Assembly: GCF_000243095.1 (NCBI RefSeq)
Contig: NZ_AHJE01000053.1
Coordinates: 1 to 64,000, forward strand
DNA length: 64,000 nucleotides
Source of the DNA: Cupriavidus basilensis OR16
GTDB lineage: Bacteria; Pseudomonadota; Gammaproteobacteria; Burkholderiales; Burkholderiaceae
Direction: 5' to 3'
Positions 17,220 through 25,519 of the stretch are shown here, piece after piece (the stretch's first letter is position 1; the number at the start of each line of letters is the position of its first letter). The notes below the pieces were generated by a model, which was not told the DNA's origin, did not search any database, and saw only the letters and a list, made by a program, of their open reading frames with translations. The position numbers and the translations under genes were made by a program.

Positions 17220-18296
17220 CTAGTCGACCTTCGCGCCGGAGAGCGCCACTATCTTCCTGGTCTGCTGCGTCTGCTCGTCGATATAGCGCGAGAACTGCTC
17301 CGGGCTGAACTTCATCGGCACCATCCCCTGCGCGGCGAAGTTCTTCTCGACGAAGTCCCGCTCATTGAGGATCTCGACAATGGTGGTGTTCAGCTTGGTC
17401 ACCACCTGCCTGGGCATTTTTGCCGGGGCAAGCACGCCGTAGACGGCGGAGATATTCATCTCCTTGAAGCCGGCCTCTGTAAATGTGGGGACATCCGGCA
17501 GGGCCCGGGTCCGCTTCTCGCCGCTCACCGCCAGCACTTTGATCTTGCGCGCGCCGACGAAGCTCTGGATGGTGGGCAGCGCCGGGAACGTCAGGAGGAT
17601 CTGGCCGCCCACGACATCGCTGACCGCCGGCGCGGAGCCCTTGTAGGGCACGTGGACCAGATCGGTGCCGGCCAGCTTGTTGAACAGTGCCCCCATCAGG
17701 TGGGGCTGGCTGCCGTTGCCGAACGAGCCGTAGCTGAGCGTGCCCGGCCGGCTCTTTGCATAGGCCGCCAGTTCCTTGAGACTATTGACCGGCAAGCTGC
17801 CCGACACGGCCATGACGAGGGGCACATAGCCGATCGCGGCCACCGGCACGAAATCCCGCGAGACGTTGTAGGAAAGCGAGGGCAGTACCACCGGGTTCAG
17901 CACAAAGGTGGCGTCATTCGTCAGCAGCAGCGTATAGCCATCGGGTTGCGCCTTGGCCACGGCTTCCGCGCCGATCACGGTGTTGCCGCCGCTCTTGTTT
18001 TCGACCACGACTTGCTGGCCCAGTTTTTCTGACATGCGATGGGCCAGTTGCCTGGCGATGATGTCGGTGGTGCCGCCGGGCGCGTACGGCACCACCAGCC
18101 TGATGGGCTGGGCGGGATAGGACTGCGCCCACGCCGTGCCCGCCCCGGTCAGCCAGGCGAGGGCAAGGGCCGCCAGGCCCATGTGCCTGCAGTGGCGGGA
18201 AAGCCTGCTGGTCTTTGCGTCCGCCCTTGCATCCTTGTTCCCGCGCGCAAGGGAATTTTCGCGGCCGGGTTGCCGCTTGTGGTCTTGCCAAAGCAT
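17220..18296 (-). CDS. Bug/TctC-type periplasmic solute receptor
   Basis: The 358-residue protein has a signal peptide (LAALALAWLTGAGTAWAQ) and the Bug signature YPAQPIRLVVPYAPGGTTD, followed by KSGGNTVIGAEAVAKAQPDG. Bug receptors bind carboxylates and either feed TctAB tripartite transporters or act as sensors; no tctA or tctB lies nearby. The start at 18296 is preferred over 18311 because GGAG sits 5 nt before it. It is 52 bp downstream of the LeuD end. Together with the Liv importer it gives this locus two distinct substrate-capture proteins. Confidence 0.88.
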   Translation of the reverse strand: MLWQDHKRQPGRENSLARGNKDARADAKTSRLSRHCRHMGLAALALAWLTGAGTAWAQSYPAQPIRLVVPYAPGGTTDIIARQLAHRMSEKLGQQVVVENKSGGNTVIGAEAVAKAQPDGYTLLLTNDATFVLNPVVLPSLSYNVSRDFVPVAAIGYVPLVMAVSGSLPVNSLKELAAYAKSRPGTLSYGSFGNGSQPHLMGALFNKLAGTDLVHVPYKGSAPAVSDVVGGQILLTFPALPTIQSFVGARKIKVLAVSGEKRTRALPDVPTFTEAGFKEMNISAVYGVLAPAKMPRQVVTKLNTTIVEILNERDFVEKNFAAQGMVPMKFSPEQFSRYIDEQTQQTRKIVALSGAKVD

Positions 18297-18348
18297 AGTG
18301 TCTCCATCCATTTCAGTATTGGAATCCAGCTCGCCGGCTGGCTTTCAT

Positions 18349-18987
18349 TCAGGCAAACAACCAGGGCTCCCGCCGTGCCCGCTCTTGTTCATAGCCGCGG
18401 ATTTGCACGGCGTGGCGCAGCGCCAGCGCGATATCGTCGAGCCCGTTCAGCAGGCAGTACTTCTTGAACGGGTCGAGCGAAAAGCCAATCGCTTCGCCGG
18501 ACGGCGTCGTCACGGTCTGCCCGGCGAGGTCGATTTGCAGGCGGTAGCCGGGCGCCGCCGCGACCTCGGCAAACAGCCGGTCGACAATGGCCGCATCGGC
18601 GACGATTGGCAGCAAACCGTTCTTCATGCAGTTGTTGTAAAAGATGTCGGCGAAACTGGGCGCGATCAGGGCGCGCATGCCGAAGTCTTCGAGTGCCCAC
18701 GGCGCGTGTTCACGGGACGAGCCGCAACCGAAGTTCTCGCGCGCCAGCATGACCGAGGCACCCCGATAGCGCGGCTGGTTAAGCACAAAGTCCGGGTTAA
18801 GCGGACGGCTGCTACAGTCCTGCCCCGGCTCGCCGTGATCCAGGTAGCGCCATTCATCGAACAGGTAGGGACCGAATCCGCTGCGCTTGATGGATTTCAG
18901 GAACTGCTTGGGAAGCATGGCGTCGGTATCGACGTTGGCGCGGTCCAGCGGCGCCACCAGTCCGTCCAGCGTGGTAAAGGCTCTCAT
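18349..18987 (-). CDS. LeuD-type small subunit, internal start within the fused frame
   Basis: The ATG at 18987 is preceded by AGAGGAGG at 5-nt spacing and opens MRAFTTLDGLVAPLDRANVD, the normal N-terminus of LeuD (212 residues; family about 200). So free small subunit may still be made from this start even though the upstream frame now reads into it. This is the probable ancestral gene boundary. Confidence 0.7.
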   Translation of the reverse strand: MRAFTTLDGLVAPLDRANVDTDAMLPKQFLKSIKRSGFGPYLFDEWRYLDHGEPGQDCSSRPLNPDFVLNQPRYRGASVMLARENFGCGSSREHAPWALEDFGMRALIAPSFADIFYNNCMKNGLLPIVADAAIVDRLFAEVAAAPGYRLQIDLAGQTVTTPSGEAIGFSLDPFKKYCLLNGLDDIALALRHAVQIRGYEQERARREPWLFA

Positions 18988-20436
18988 CGCTACCTCCTCT
19001 GTCAAAGCGCGCGAATGTCGACGAAATGGCCCGCCACCGACGAAATGGCCCGCCACCGCCGCCGCGGCCGCCATCTGCGGGCTCACCAGGTGGGTTCGCC
19101 CTCCTGGTCCCTGTCGGCCCTCGAAATTGCGGTTCGAGGTGGACGCGCATCGCTCGCCGGCCGCCAGCCTGTCGTCGTTCATGCCCAGGCACATGGAACA
19201 CCCCGGTTCCCGCCATTCAAAGCCGGCCGCGATAAAGACCTGGTCCAGCCCTTCGGCCTCAGCCTGCGACTTCACCAGCCCGGAGCCGGGCACCGCCAGG
19301 GCCAGGCGGATGCTCGGGGCGATATGCCGGCCGCGCAGCACTTCCGCCGCCGCGCGAAGATCCTCAAGACGGGCGTTGGTGCACGAGCCGATGAAGATCT
19401 TGTCCAGCGGGATGGACTCCAGCGGCGTATCCGGCTGCAAGCCCATATAGTCGAGCGCCCGTTCCATGCTCTTGCGCTTGACCGGATCGCGCTCCCGCTG
19501 GGGATCGGGAACGCGCTCGCCGATGGTCACCACCATTTCCGGAGAGGTGCCCCAGGTCACATGCGGGCGGACCGATGCCGCATCGATCCCCACGATGGCA
19601 TCGAAAACCGCGTGCGGGTCGCTGCGCAAGTTCCGCCAGAACGCGCTGGCGGTCTCCCACGCCTGGCCTTCAGGCGCGAGCGGACGGCCCCGGAGATAGG
19701 ACAGCGTGGTCTCGTCGACCGCCACCATGCCGGCCCGCGCCCCCGCCTCGATCGCCATGTTGCAGACCGTCATGCGTGCTTCCATGCTCAGGCCGCGGAT
19801 GGTGCTGCCAGCGAACTCGATCACATGCCCGGTCGCGCCGGCGGTGCCGATCCGGCCAATCAGGTTGAGCGCGATATCCTTGGCGGAAACACCCAGCGAC
19901 AGCTCGCCTTCCACCCTGACCAGCATCGATTTCGGCTTGGTCATCCACAGGCATTGCGCGCCCAGCACCTGCTCGACCTCCGAGGTCCCGATACCAAAGG
20001 CGAACGCAGCGAATGCGCCGTGCGTGGATGTGTGCGAGTCGCCGCAGGCAATGGTCATGCCGGGCAGCGTGGCTCCGCGCTCTGGCCCGACCACGTGCAG
20101 GATGCCCTGGCGCGGATCGTCCATGCCGAAGTTGACAATGCCGTGGTCGGCGCAGTTCTGGTCCAGCGCCTCCACCTGGGCGCGGCTCACAGGATCGGTG
20201 ATGCCCTGCGCGCGCGCGGTGGTCGGCACATTGTGGTCGGCCGTGGCAAGCACCGAAGCGGCGCGCCAGAGCTTGCGCCCGTTCAGGCGCAGGCCTTCGA
20301 AGGCCTGGGGACTGGTCACCTCGTTCACCAGGTGCCGGTCGATATAGATCAGCGAGGGCCCGTCGGCTTCCTCGTGGATGACGTGGCTGGCCCAGAGCTT
20401 GTCGAGCAGGCTGGCCGGTTGGCTGACTTCAAGCAT
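18349..20436 (-). CDS. Isopropylmalate-isomerase-like dehydratase, large and small subunits fused in one frame
   Basis: The 695-residue product joins a LeuC-type large subunit (residues about 1-475) to a LeuD-type small subunit (from about 484). The three Fe-S ligands are in FIGSCTNARLED and GCSMCLGMNDDRL; the small subunit has ENFGCGSSREHAPWAL. The join is not a normal linker: a 19-bp tandem duplication shifts the LeuC end out of its stop (which would read GHFVDIRAL then TGA at 19002-19004) and into the leuD frame through leuD's own ribosome-binding site. The pair isomerises or hydrates a branched hydroxy-dicarboxylate (citramalate, isopropylmalate or similar). With an HMG-CoA-lyase-like gene and a CoA-transferase upstream it is likely catabolic rather than leucine biosynthetic. 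Confidence 0.88.
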   Translation of the reverse strand: MLEVSQPASLLDKLWASHVIHEEADGPSLIYIDRHLVNEVTSPQAFEGLRLNGRKLWRAASVLATADHNVPTTARAQGITDPVSRAQVEALDQNCADHGIVNFGMDDPRQGILHVVGPERGATLPGMTIACGDSHTSTHGAFAAFAFGIGTSEVEQVLGAQCLWMTKPKSMLVRVEGELSLGVSAKDIALNLIGRIGTAGATGHVIEFAGSTIRGLSMEARMTVCNMAIEAGARAGMVAVDETTLSYLRGRPLAPEGQAWETASAFWRNLRSDPHAVFDAIVGIDAASVRPHVTWGTSPEMVVTIGERVPDPQRERDPVKRKSMERALDYMGLQPDTPLESIPLDKIFIGSCTNARLEDLRAAAEVLRGRHIAPSIRLALAVPGSGLVKSQAEAEGLDQVFIAAGFEWREPGCSMCLGMNDDRLAAGERCASTSNRNFEGRQGPGGRTHLVSPQMAAAAAVAGHFVGGGPFRRHSRALTEEVAMRAFTTLDGLVAPLDRANVDTDAMLPKQFLKSIKRSGFGPYLFDEWRYLDHGEPGQDCSSRPLNPDFVLNQPRYRGASVMLARENFGCGSSREHAPWALEDFGMRALIAPSFADIFYNNCMKNGLLPIVADAAIVDRLFAEVAAAPGYRLQIDLAGQTVTTPSGEAIGFSLDPFKKYCLLNGLDDIALALRHAVQIRGYEQERARREPWLFA
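19019..19056. repeat. 19-bp perfect tandem duplication that fuses LeuC to LeuD
   Basis: CGACGAAATGGCCCGCCAC occurs twice without a gap (19019-19037 and 19038-19056). Removing one copy restores the LeuC stop, because 19 is not a multiple of three. Confidence 0.95.
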
Positions 20437-20516
20437 GATGTTTGTCTCCGTAATACCCCGCGCAGGCGCAGGTCGCGCGCGGGTCTTGCCAAGGGATGCT
20501 GGATTGCGCTGCCGGC

Positions 20517-21461
20517 CTATCGTGTTTCCAGCCAGGCAGGCCTGGGATGGAGGTCGGTGCGCTTGCCGGCCTTGACGACCTGCCCGGAAATGTCGTGCCC
20601 GACCAGGGCCGGCAGGCCGAGCGCCACACCGAGCAACCGGTCCAGGTCGACCCCGGTGTCAACGCCGGACGACTCCAGCATGTGCACCAGGTCTTCGGTG
20701 CAGATGTTGCCGGTGGCTCCCGGCGCGAACGGGCAGCCGCCCAGCCCGCCCAGCGACGCGTCGAAGCTGGTCACCCCCGCCGCCAGTCCCGCCAGCACGT
20801 TGCTCAGCCCCATGCCGCGCGTGTTGTGGAAGTGCAAGGTCAAGGGCACGCCGGGGAACCATGCGTGGAAGGCCGCCGCCAGTGCGCCCACCTGGCGAGG
20901 ATCGGCCATGCCGGTGGTATCCGCCAGCGTAATGCTGTGCATGCCCATGCCGAGGTACTGCTCGGCGGCCCATTTCACCCGCTCGGGCGCGATCTCGCCT
21001 TCGAACGGGCAGCCGAAGGCCGTCGCGATGCAGCCGCTGACCCGCAGCGCCGTTCCCTGCACCAGTTGCATCACACCGCGAAACTGCTCGATCGACTGCG
21101 CGCAGGTCATGCGCATATTGGCCAGGTTATGCGTCTCGCTTGCCGACATGACCAGATTGATCTCGTCCATGCCGCAAGTCAGCGCCCGTTCGCAGCCCCG
21201 CTCGTTCGGCACCAGCGCCGCGTAGGTGACATCCGGATGGCGCCGGATCCCCCTGGCGACCGCTTCGGCATCGCGCAGATTCGGAATGGCCTTGGGCGAG
21301 ACGAAGGAAGTGATCTCGATCTTGGCCAGTCCCGTTGCCGATAGCTGGTCGATCAGATCAATCTTCTGCCCGGTCGGAATAAACTCTGGTTCGATCTGGA
21401 AGCCGTCCCGTACCGAAACCTCGTTGATGAATACCAGCTGTGGGGCGTTTGAAAACCACAT
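20517..21461 (-). CDS. Hydroxymethylglutaryl-CoA-lyase-like enzyme
   Basis: The 314-residue protein is a DRE-TIM metallolyase: VFINEVSVRDGFQIEPEF at the N-terminus (RDG metal/base motif), KIEITSFVSPKAIPNL, and the HMG-CoA-lyase signature GGLGGCPFAPGATGNICTED with its catalytic Cys. Such enzymes cleave 3-hydroxy-3-methylglutaryl-CoA or related tertiary hydroxyacyl-CoAs into acetyl-CoA plus a keto acid. The start has AGGAG upstream. It sits between the CoA-transferase and the LeuCD-like genes, suggesting activation by CoA transfer, then cleavage. The exact acyl substrate is inferred, not shown. Confidence 0.88.
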   Translation of the reverse strand: MWFSNAPQLVFINEVSVRDGFQIEPEFIPTGQKIDLIDQLSATGLAKIEITSFVSPKAIPNLRDAEAVARGIRRHPDVTYAALVPNERGCERALTCGMDEINLVMSASETHNLANMRMTCAQSIEQFRGVMQLVQGTALRVSGCIATAFGCPFEGEIAPERVKWAAEQYLGMGMHSITLADTTGMADPRQVGALAAAFHAWFPGVPLTLHFHNTRGMGLSNVLAGLAAGVTSFDASLGGLGGCPFAPGATGNICTEDLVHMLESSGVDTGVDLDRLLGVALGLPALVGHDISGQVVKAGKRTDLHPRPAWLETR

Positions 21462-21490
21462 GACTTTCTCCTGTCGTGCCGGCTGGCGGT

Positions 21491-22720
21491 TCAGACCACG
21501 CCGGCTTCGCGCAATGCCTGGAATTCGGCGCCGGAGATGCCGAGCGATGCCAGCACCTCCTCCGTGTGGGCACCCAGCGCCGGGCCGAGCCAGTGGGTCT
21601 TGCCCGGGGTCTCGCTGAGCTTGGGCACGATCCCCGCCATTTCCACTGGCACGCCGTCCGGCAGGGTGTGGGTCTCGATCATGTCGCGGGCGCGATAGTG
21701 CTCATCGGTGCAGATCTCGGCGGCCGTGTAGATCTTGCCGCAGGGAACGGCCGCTGCGCCCAGCGTGGCGAGCACCGTTTCCAGGTCATGCGAGGATGTC
21801 CACGCGGCGATGGCCTCGTCGAGCATCGCGTTATGCGCGACCCGGCCGTCGTTATGGGCAAGGCACGGGTCCTCGCCGAGATCGCCGCGGCCGATGGCCG
21901 TCATGAAGCGCTTGAAGATGGCGTCGCCATTGCCGGCGATGATGACGTAGTGGCCGTCCTTGCAGGGATAGGTATTGGAAGGCGAGATACCCGGCAGGCT
22001 GGCGCCCGATCTCTCCCGCACATGCTTGAGCATCGAGTATTCGGGAACCAGGCTCTCCATCACGGCGAAGACCGATTCGTAGAGCGCCACGTCGATAAAC
22101 TGGCCCTCGCCGCCGTTGGCGCGCAAGTGATGCATGGCCAGCAGCGCGCCGATCACGCCGTAGAGCGAGGCCAGCGTATCGCCGATGCTCACGCCCGAGC
22201 GGACCGGCGGCCGGTCCGGATAGCCCGAGACGTAGCGCAGCCCGCCCATCGATTCCGCGATGGCGGCAAAGCCCGGCCGGTCCTTGTAGGGACCAGTCTG
22301 ACCGTACCCGGAAATCCTGACCATGATCAGCGCCGGATTGACCTGGCGCAGGTCTTCCCAGCCGAGGCCCCATTTTTCGAGCGTCCCTGGCCGGAAGTTC
22401 TCGATCACGATATCGGCACTGGCGACCAACTTGCGCACGATGTCCTGGCCCGCGGGCGAGCGCAGGTCCAGCGTCACCGATTTCTTGTTGCGGCTCTGGC
22501 TGTACCACCACAGGGAGGTGCCCTCATACAGCTTGCGCCATTTGCGCAGCGGATCGCCCTGCTCGGGCGGTTCGATCTTCAGCACGTCGGCACCGAACTG
22601 GGCCAGCAGGCTGCCCGCGTATGGTCCGGCGATCAGCGAACCGAGTTCAATGACCCGGATGCCCCGGAGGGAGGATTTGTCGTTGACGTTGTCTTTGTCG
22701 TCGTTGTTGGCTTCGGCCAT
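21491..22720 (-). CDS. CaiB/BaiF family (class III) CoA-transferase
   Basis: The 409-residue protein has the family N-terminus (GIRVIELGSLIAGPYAGSLL), FGADVLKIEPPEQGDPLR, and FIDVALYESVF, whose Asp is the expected catalytic residue. Class III transferases move CoA between acids such as succinate, itaconate, oxalate or carnitine. As the first gene of the minus-strand run downstream of the LysR gene, it likely activates the imported acid. An N-terminal tail rich in Asn, Asp and Lys precedes the domain. It is complete. Confidence 0.9.
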   Translation of the reverse strand: MAEANNDDKDNVNDKSSLRGIRVIELGSLIAGPYAGSLLAQFGADVLKIEPPEQGDPLRKWRKLYEGTSLWWYSQSRNKKSVTLDLRSPAGQDIVRKLVASADIVIENFRPGTLEKWGLGWEDLRQVNPALIMVRISGYGQTGPYKDRPGFAAIAESMGGLRYVSGYPDRPPVRSGVSIGDTLASLYGVIGALLAMHHLRANGGEGQFIDVALYESVFAVMESLVPEYSMLKHVRERSGASLPGISPSNTYPCKDGHYVIIAGNGDAIFKRFMTAIGRGDLGEDPCLAHNDGRVAHNAMLDEAIAAWTSSHDLETVLATLGAAAVPCGKIYTAAEICTDEHYRARDMIETHTLPDGVPVEMAGIVPKLSETPGKTHWLGPALGAHTEEVLASLGISGAEFQALREAGVV

Positions 22721-22819
22721 GGCTGTATCGAACTCCTGTCTGCCACTATTGCCTGGTGGCTTGCGGTACTGAAGGTTGAAAGAAGTCGCGCGAGCCGTAA
22801 AGCAACCATTGGCGAGCGC

Positions 22820-22840
22820 GCCATCGCAAAACGCGATGGC
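22820..22840 (-). terminator. Hairpin downstream of LysR gene, related copy at 38710
   Basis: An 8-bp perfect stem (GCCATCGC with GCGATGGC) closes an AAAAC loop 13 bp after the LysR stop codon (minus strand). A closely similar hairpin follows the GntR gene. No T-run is present. Confidence 0.45.
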
Positions 22841-22853
22841 AGGGCCGGCACGG

Positions 22854-23744
22854 CTACGGCGCCTCGCGAAGGTGGTCGACCAGCAGCCTCGCCACCACGG
22901 ACAAGCCCTGGTACGCGCGTACCCCGATCACAAGCTGGCGCTCCGCCCACGGTTCGTCCAGCCTGATGGTGCGGATGCCAAGCGTGTGCTGGTATGGCGC
23001 GGCGCTGCATTTGGGCAGGATGCCCAAGCCCAGGCCGGCCTGCACCATCAGGCACAGGGCGTCGTAGCCCGGTACGTGAATACGCGGCTTGAGTGCCCTG
23101 CCCGCTTCGCTAGCGGCCTTGATCAGCTGCAGGTTGATGTGGCTGCCCGCGTGCAGGCTCACGTGGTCGTAGTCCAGCGTCTCGCGTATCGCCACCGACT
23201 GTCGCCCGGCAAGCGCGTGCCCTTGCGGCACGATCAGCACCAGTTCGTCGCGCCTGTAGGGAAAGGTCTCCAGCCCCGCCCCGGCCGCCCCGGCGGTAAA
23301 GATGCCGATATCGGCGGCGTTCTCCGCCACGGCCCGCACAATCGCGGAACTGATGCGCTCCTCCAGGTGCACGTCGATCAGCGGATAGGCCGCCAGGAAG
23401 GACTTGAGTTGCGCCGGCAGGAACTGCGTGATGGTGGAGATATTGGCGAATACCCTGGCTCGCCCCCGCAGTCCCCCGGCATAGTCGCGCATGCGAACGG
23501 CAATATCGTCGAGGTCGTGCAGGACGCCACGCGCCAGGTGCATCAGTTCCACCCCCGCTGCCGTCGGGCGCACCCCCTTGTTGCTGCGCACGAGCAACGC
23601 CGTTCCCAGGCAGTGCTCCAGCTCGCTGACGCGCTTGCTTACCGCCGCCGCGGCAAGATGCGCGCGTTCGGCGGCAGCCGAGATGGAGCCCTCTTCGAGG
23701 ATACCGACGAAGAGCCGCAATGACGTTGGATCGAGCCTCACCAT
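22854..23744 (-). CDS. LysR-family transcriptional regulator
   Basis: The 296-residue protein starts MVRLDPTSLRLFVGILEEGS, with a helix-turn-helix (AAERAHLAAAAVSKRVSELE) and the LysR effector domain (FANISTITQFLPAQLKSFL; VQAGLGLGILPKCSAAP). The start at 23744 fits the family alignment; the frame also extends to 23807 but that would overlap the divergent IclR gene. It is divergent from IclR with 53 bp between them and lies just upstream of the CoA-transferase/lyase/LeuCD run, which it most likely controls. Confidence 0.9.
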   Translation of the reverse strand: MVRLDPTSLRLFVGILEEGSISAAAERAHLAAAAVSKRVSELEHCLGTALLVRSNKGVRPTAAGVELMHLARGVLHDLDDIAVRMRDYAGGLRGRARVFANISTITQFLPAQLKSFLAAYPLIDVHLEERISSAIVRAVAENAADIGIFTAGAAGAGLETFPYRRDELVLIVPQGHALAGRQSVAIRETLDYDHVSLHAGSHINLQLIKAASEAGRALKPRIHVPGYDALCLMVQAGLGLGILPKCSAAPYQHTLGIRTIRLDEPWAERQLVIGVRAYQGLSVVARLLVDHLREAP

Positions 23745-23797
23745 GATCTTGTGCTCCGGAATGCCGATGGCGGCTGTCTTGTGGCTAAAATACGCGC

Positions 23798-24652
23798 ATG
23801 AAACCAATCGCCAAACCCACTGCCGCGGCTGACGAGGACGCGCAGCCCAAACTGGAAGAAGGCCACCGCGACTATGTCGCGGCCCTGGCGCGAGGCCTTG
23901 CGGTCATTCAGGCGTTCACCGACAGCGAACCCGAAATGACGCTGAGCGAAGTCGCCCAGGCCACGGGAATGAGCCCCGCCACCGCACGCCGCGCGCTGCT
24001 GACGCTGCAATCGCTCGGTTACATCGGCGCGAACGGGCGTCGATTCCTGCTCTTGCCCAAGGTGCTGTCGCTTGGGGCGGCCTTCCTCAGCTCCATGAAC
24101 CTGCGCGACATCGTGCAGCCCTTCCTGCAAGAGGTGGCCGAGCGCTTTCGCGATTCGGTCTCGCTGGCCATCCTCGACGGCGACAGCGTGGTCTATCTCG
24201 CGCACGTGCCAAGCAGCCGCCGCATCGCGTTTCGCGCCTCGGTTGGCTACCGCCTGCCGGTCCACTGCACCTCGCTCGGGCGGCTGCTGCTTGCGCACGC
24301 GCCGAAGCGGCAGCAGAACGCCGTCCTCGCCAAGGCGCCGTTCCAGAAGTACACCCCGATGACGCTGAGCGAAGCAGACGATCTGCGGGCGGCGCTGGCC
24401 AAGGCACTGGAGCAGGGTTACGCGGCACAGGACAGCCAGCTGGAAATCGGCGTGCTGTCGATCGCGGTACCGGTGCGCGACCCACAGCAGCGGGTGATCG
24501 CCGCCATCAATTGCTCGACCGAAGCCGAACGGACCAGCATGGAGGAACTGCTCTCCACCCGCTTGCCCGCGCTGCGCGAGGCCGCGGCCTCGATCGAGGC
24601 GGCGATTCAGCGAGCGCCCGCCCTGGCGCACTCCATTTCGGCGGCGTCCTGA
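23798..24652 (+). CDS. IclR-family transcriptional regulator, PcaR/PobR-like
   Basis: The 284-residue protein has the PcaR-type layout: YVAALARGLAVIQAFTDS, a winged helix (MTLSEVAQATGMSPATARRALLTLQSLGYIG) and a GAF-like effector domain (VGYRLPVHCTSLGRLLLAH; IGVLSIAVPVRDPQQRVIAAIN). PcaR/PcaU-type regulators respond to protocatechuate or beta-ketoadipate, matching the ring-cleavage dioxygenase gene that converges on it 22 bp away. It might control the 24.7-27.9 kb operon, the CoA-transferase run, or both. Confidence 0.9.
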   Translation: MKPIAKPTAAADEDAQPKLEEGHRDYVAALARGLAVIQAFTDSEPEMTLSEVAQATGMSPATARRALLTLQSLGYIGANGRRFLLLPKVLSLGAAFLSSMNLRDIVQPFLQEVAERFRDSVSLAILDGDSVVYLAHVPSSRRIAFRASVGYRLPVHCTSLGRLLLAHAPKRQQNAVLAKAPFQKYTPMTLSEADDLRAALAKALEQGYAAQDSQLEIGVLSIAVPVRDPQQRVIAAINCSTEAERTSMEELLSTRLPALREAAASIEAAIQRAPALAHSISAAS

Positions 24653-24679
24653 GCTAGGCAAGACCGGCACGCGCCTAGC
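24653..24679. terminator. Inverted repeat across the convergent gene ends
   Basis: A 7-bp stem (GCTAGGC with GCCTAGC) and 13-nt loop lie between the IclR stop and the dioxygenase stop, overlapping the latter. No T-run follows, so it is a weak bidirectional terminator candidate. Confidence 0.3.
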
Positions 24680-25501
24680 GTGACGCCTCGGGCTCCATGG
24701 CGATATCGAGCTCCACCAGTTGGTAGTTGTCGCGCTCGGGGTGCGGGCGCACTGCCACGATGTGGTCCTCGATGGTCGAGAAGATGCAGTCGACCGGATT
24801 GGCGGGATCGCCGGCAAAATAGACCTGCGAGGTGAGCATCCGATAGCCGGGATGTACCACGCGATAGTGGATGTGCGGAGCGCGCTGGCGGTTGCGGCCG
24901 AGCCGCTTCATCAGCACGCCGACTTCGGTGTCTTCGCGGCCGATGATGTAGCCGCCTGGCCGCACCGTGAGAATACTGAAACCGCCATCCGCGTTGCAGC
25001 GCAACTTGCCGCGCAGGTTGTCCGCCGACTGGGAATCGTCCTCGTTTTCATAGCGGCCGAACTGGTTCGGCTGCCACACGATGAGTTGCGCGCCCGGGAT
25101 GGAACGGCCGGTCACGGCGTCGCGCACCTGCCCCCTTAGCTCGAGACGCTGGCCGGGCTCTTCGTCCGTCGCCAGTGAACAAGGATTGGGGCCTTCGGCA
25201 ACCCCGGGCCGGTCACGTTCTGTGGCGTGGCCTGATCGTCGGAGCGTGACAAAACCAAGGCCCGCATGGTCATGCCCATCATGTCGCAAAGCATGATGAG
25301 TTCATCCTGGGCTGCCACCTTGCCCAGCCAGCCCACGATGCGATAGAGCTCCTGGTCCGTCAGGCGCAATTCGTCCAGCATGGCGTGAAAGTGGCGAAGC
25401 GCCACCGCGAAGCGAGCCTGAAGCGCCGGATCGGAACCTGCGGCACCTTCGCACATCGCGCCGATTGCCCGTTGCAGGGTGGGGTTGTCTTGCATGTTCA
25501 T
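24675..25501 (-). pseudogene. Intradiol ring-cleavage dioxygenase (hydroxyquinol/catechol 1,2-dioxygenase family), frameshifted
   Basis: Two frames make one protein of about 275 residues. The 5' part (from 25501) is the N-terminal dimerisation domain: FAVALRHFHAMLDELRLTDQEL and AQDELIMLCDMMG. It continues to NVTGPG and then leaves frame; the 3' part resumes VAEGPNPCSLATDEEPGQ and carries the iron site: Tyr in NQFGRYENED, Tyr in RPGGYIIG and two His in APHIHYRVVHPGYR. One G missing from a GGGG run at about 25204-25207 accounts for the shift. The enzyme cleaves a catechol or hydroxyquinol between its hydroxyls to a muconate. A homopolymer site makes a sequencing error quite possible. It is last in an operon with a CoA ligase and a citrate-synthase-like gene. 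Confidence 0.85.
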
Positions 25502-25519
25502 GGTTGTCTCCGTCTTGAT

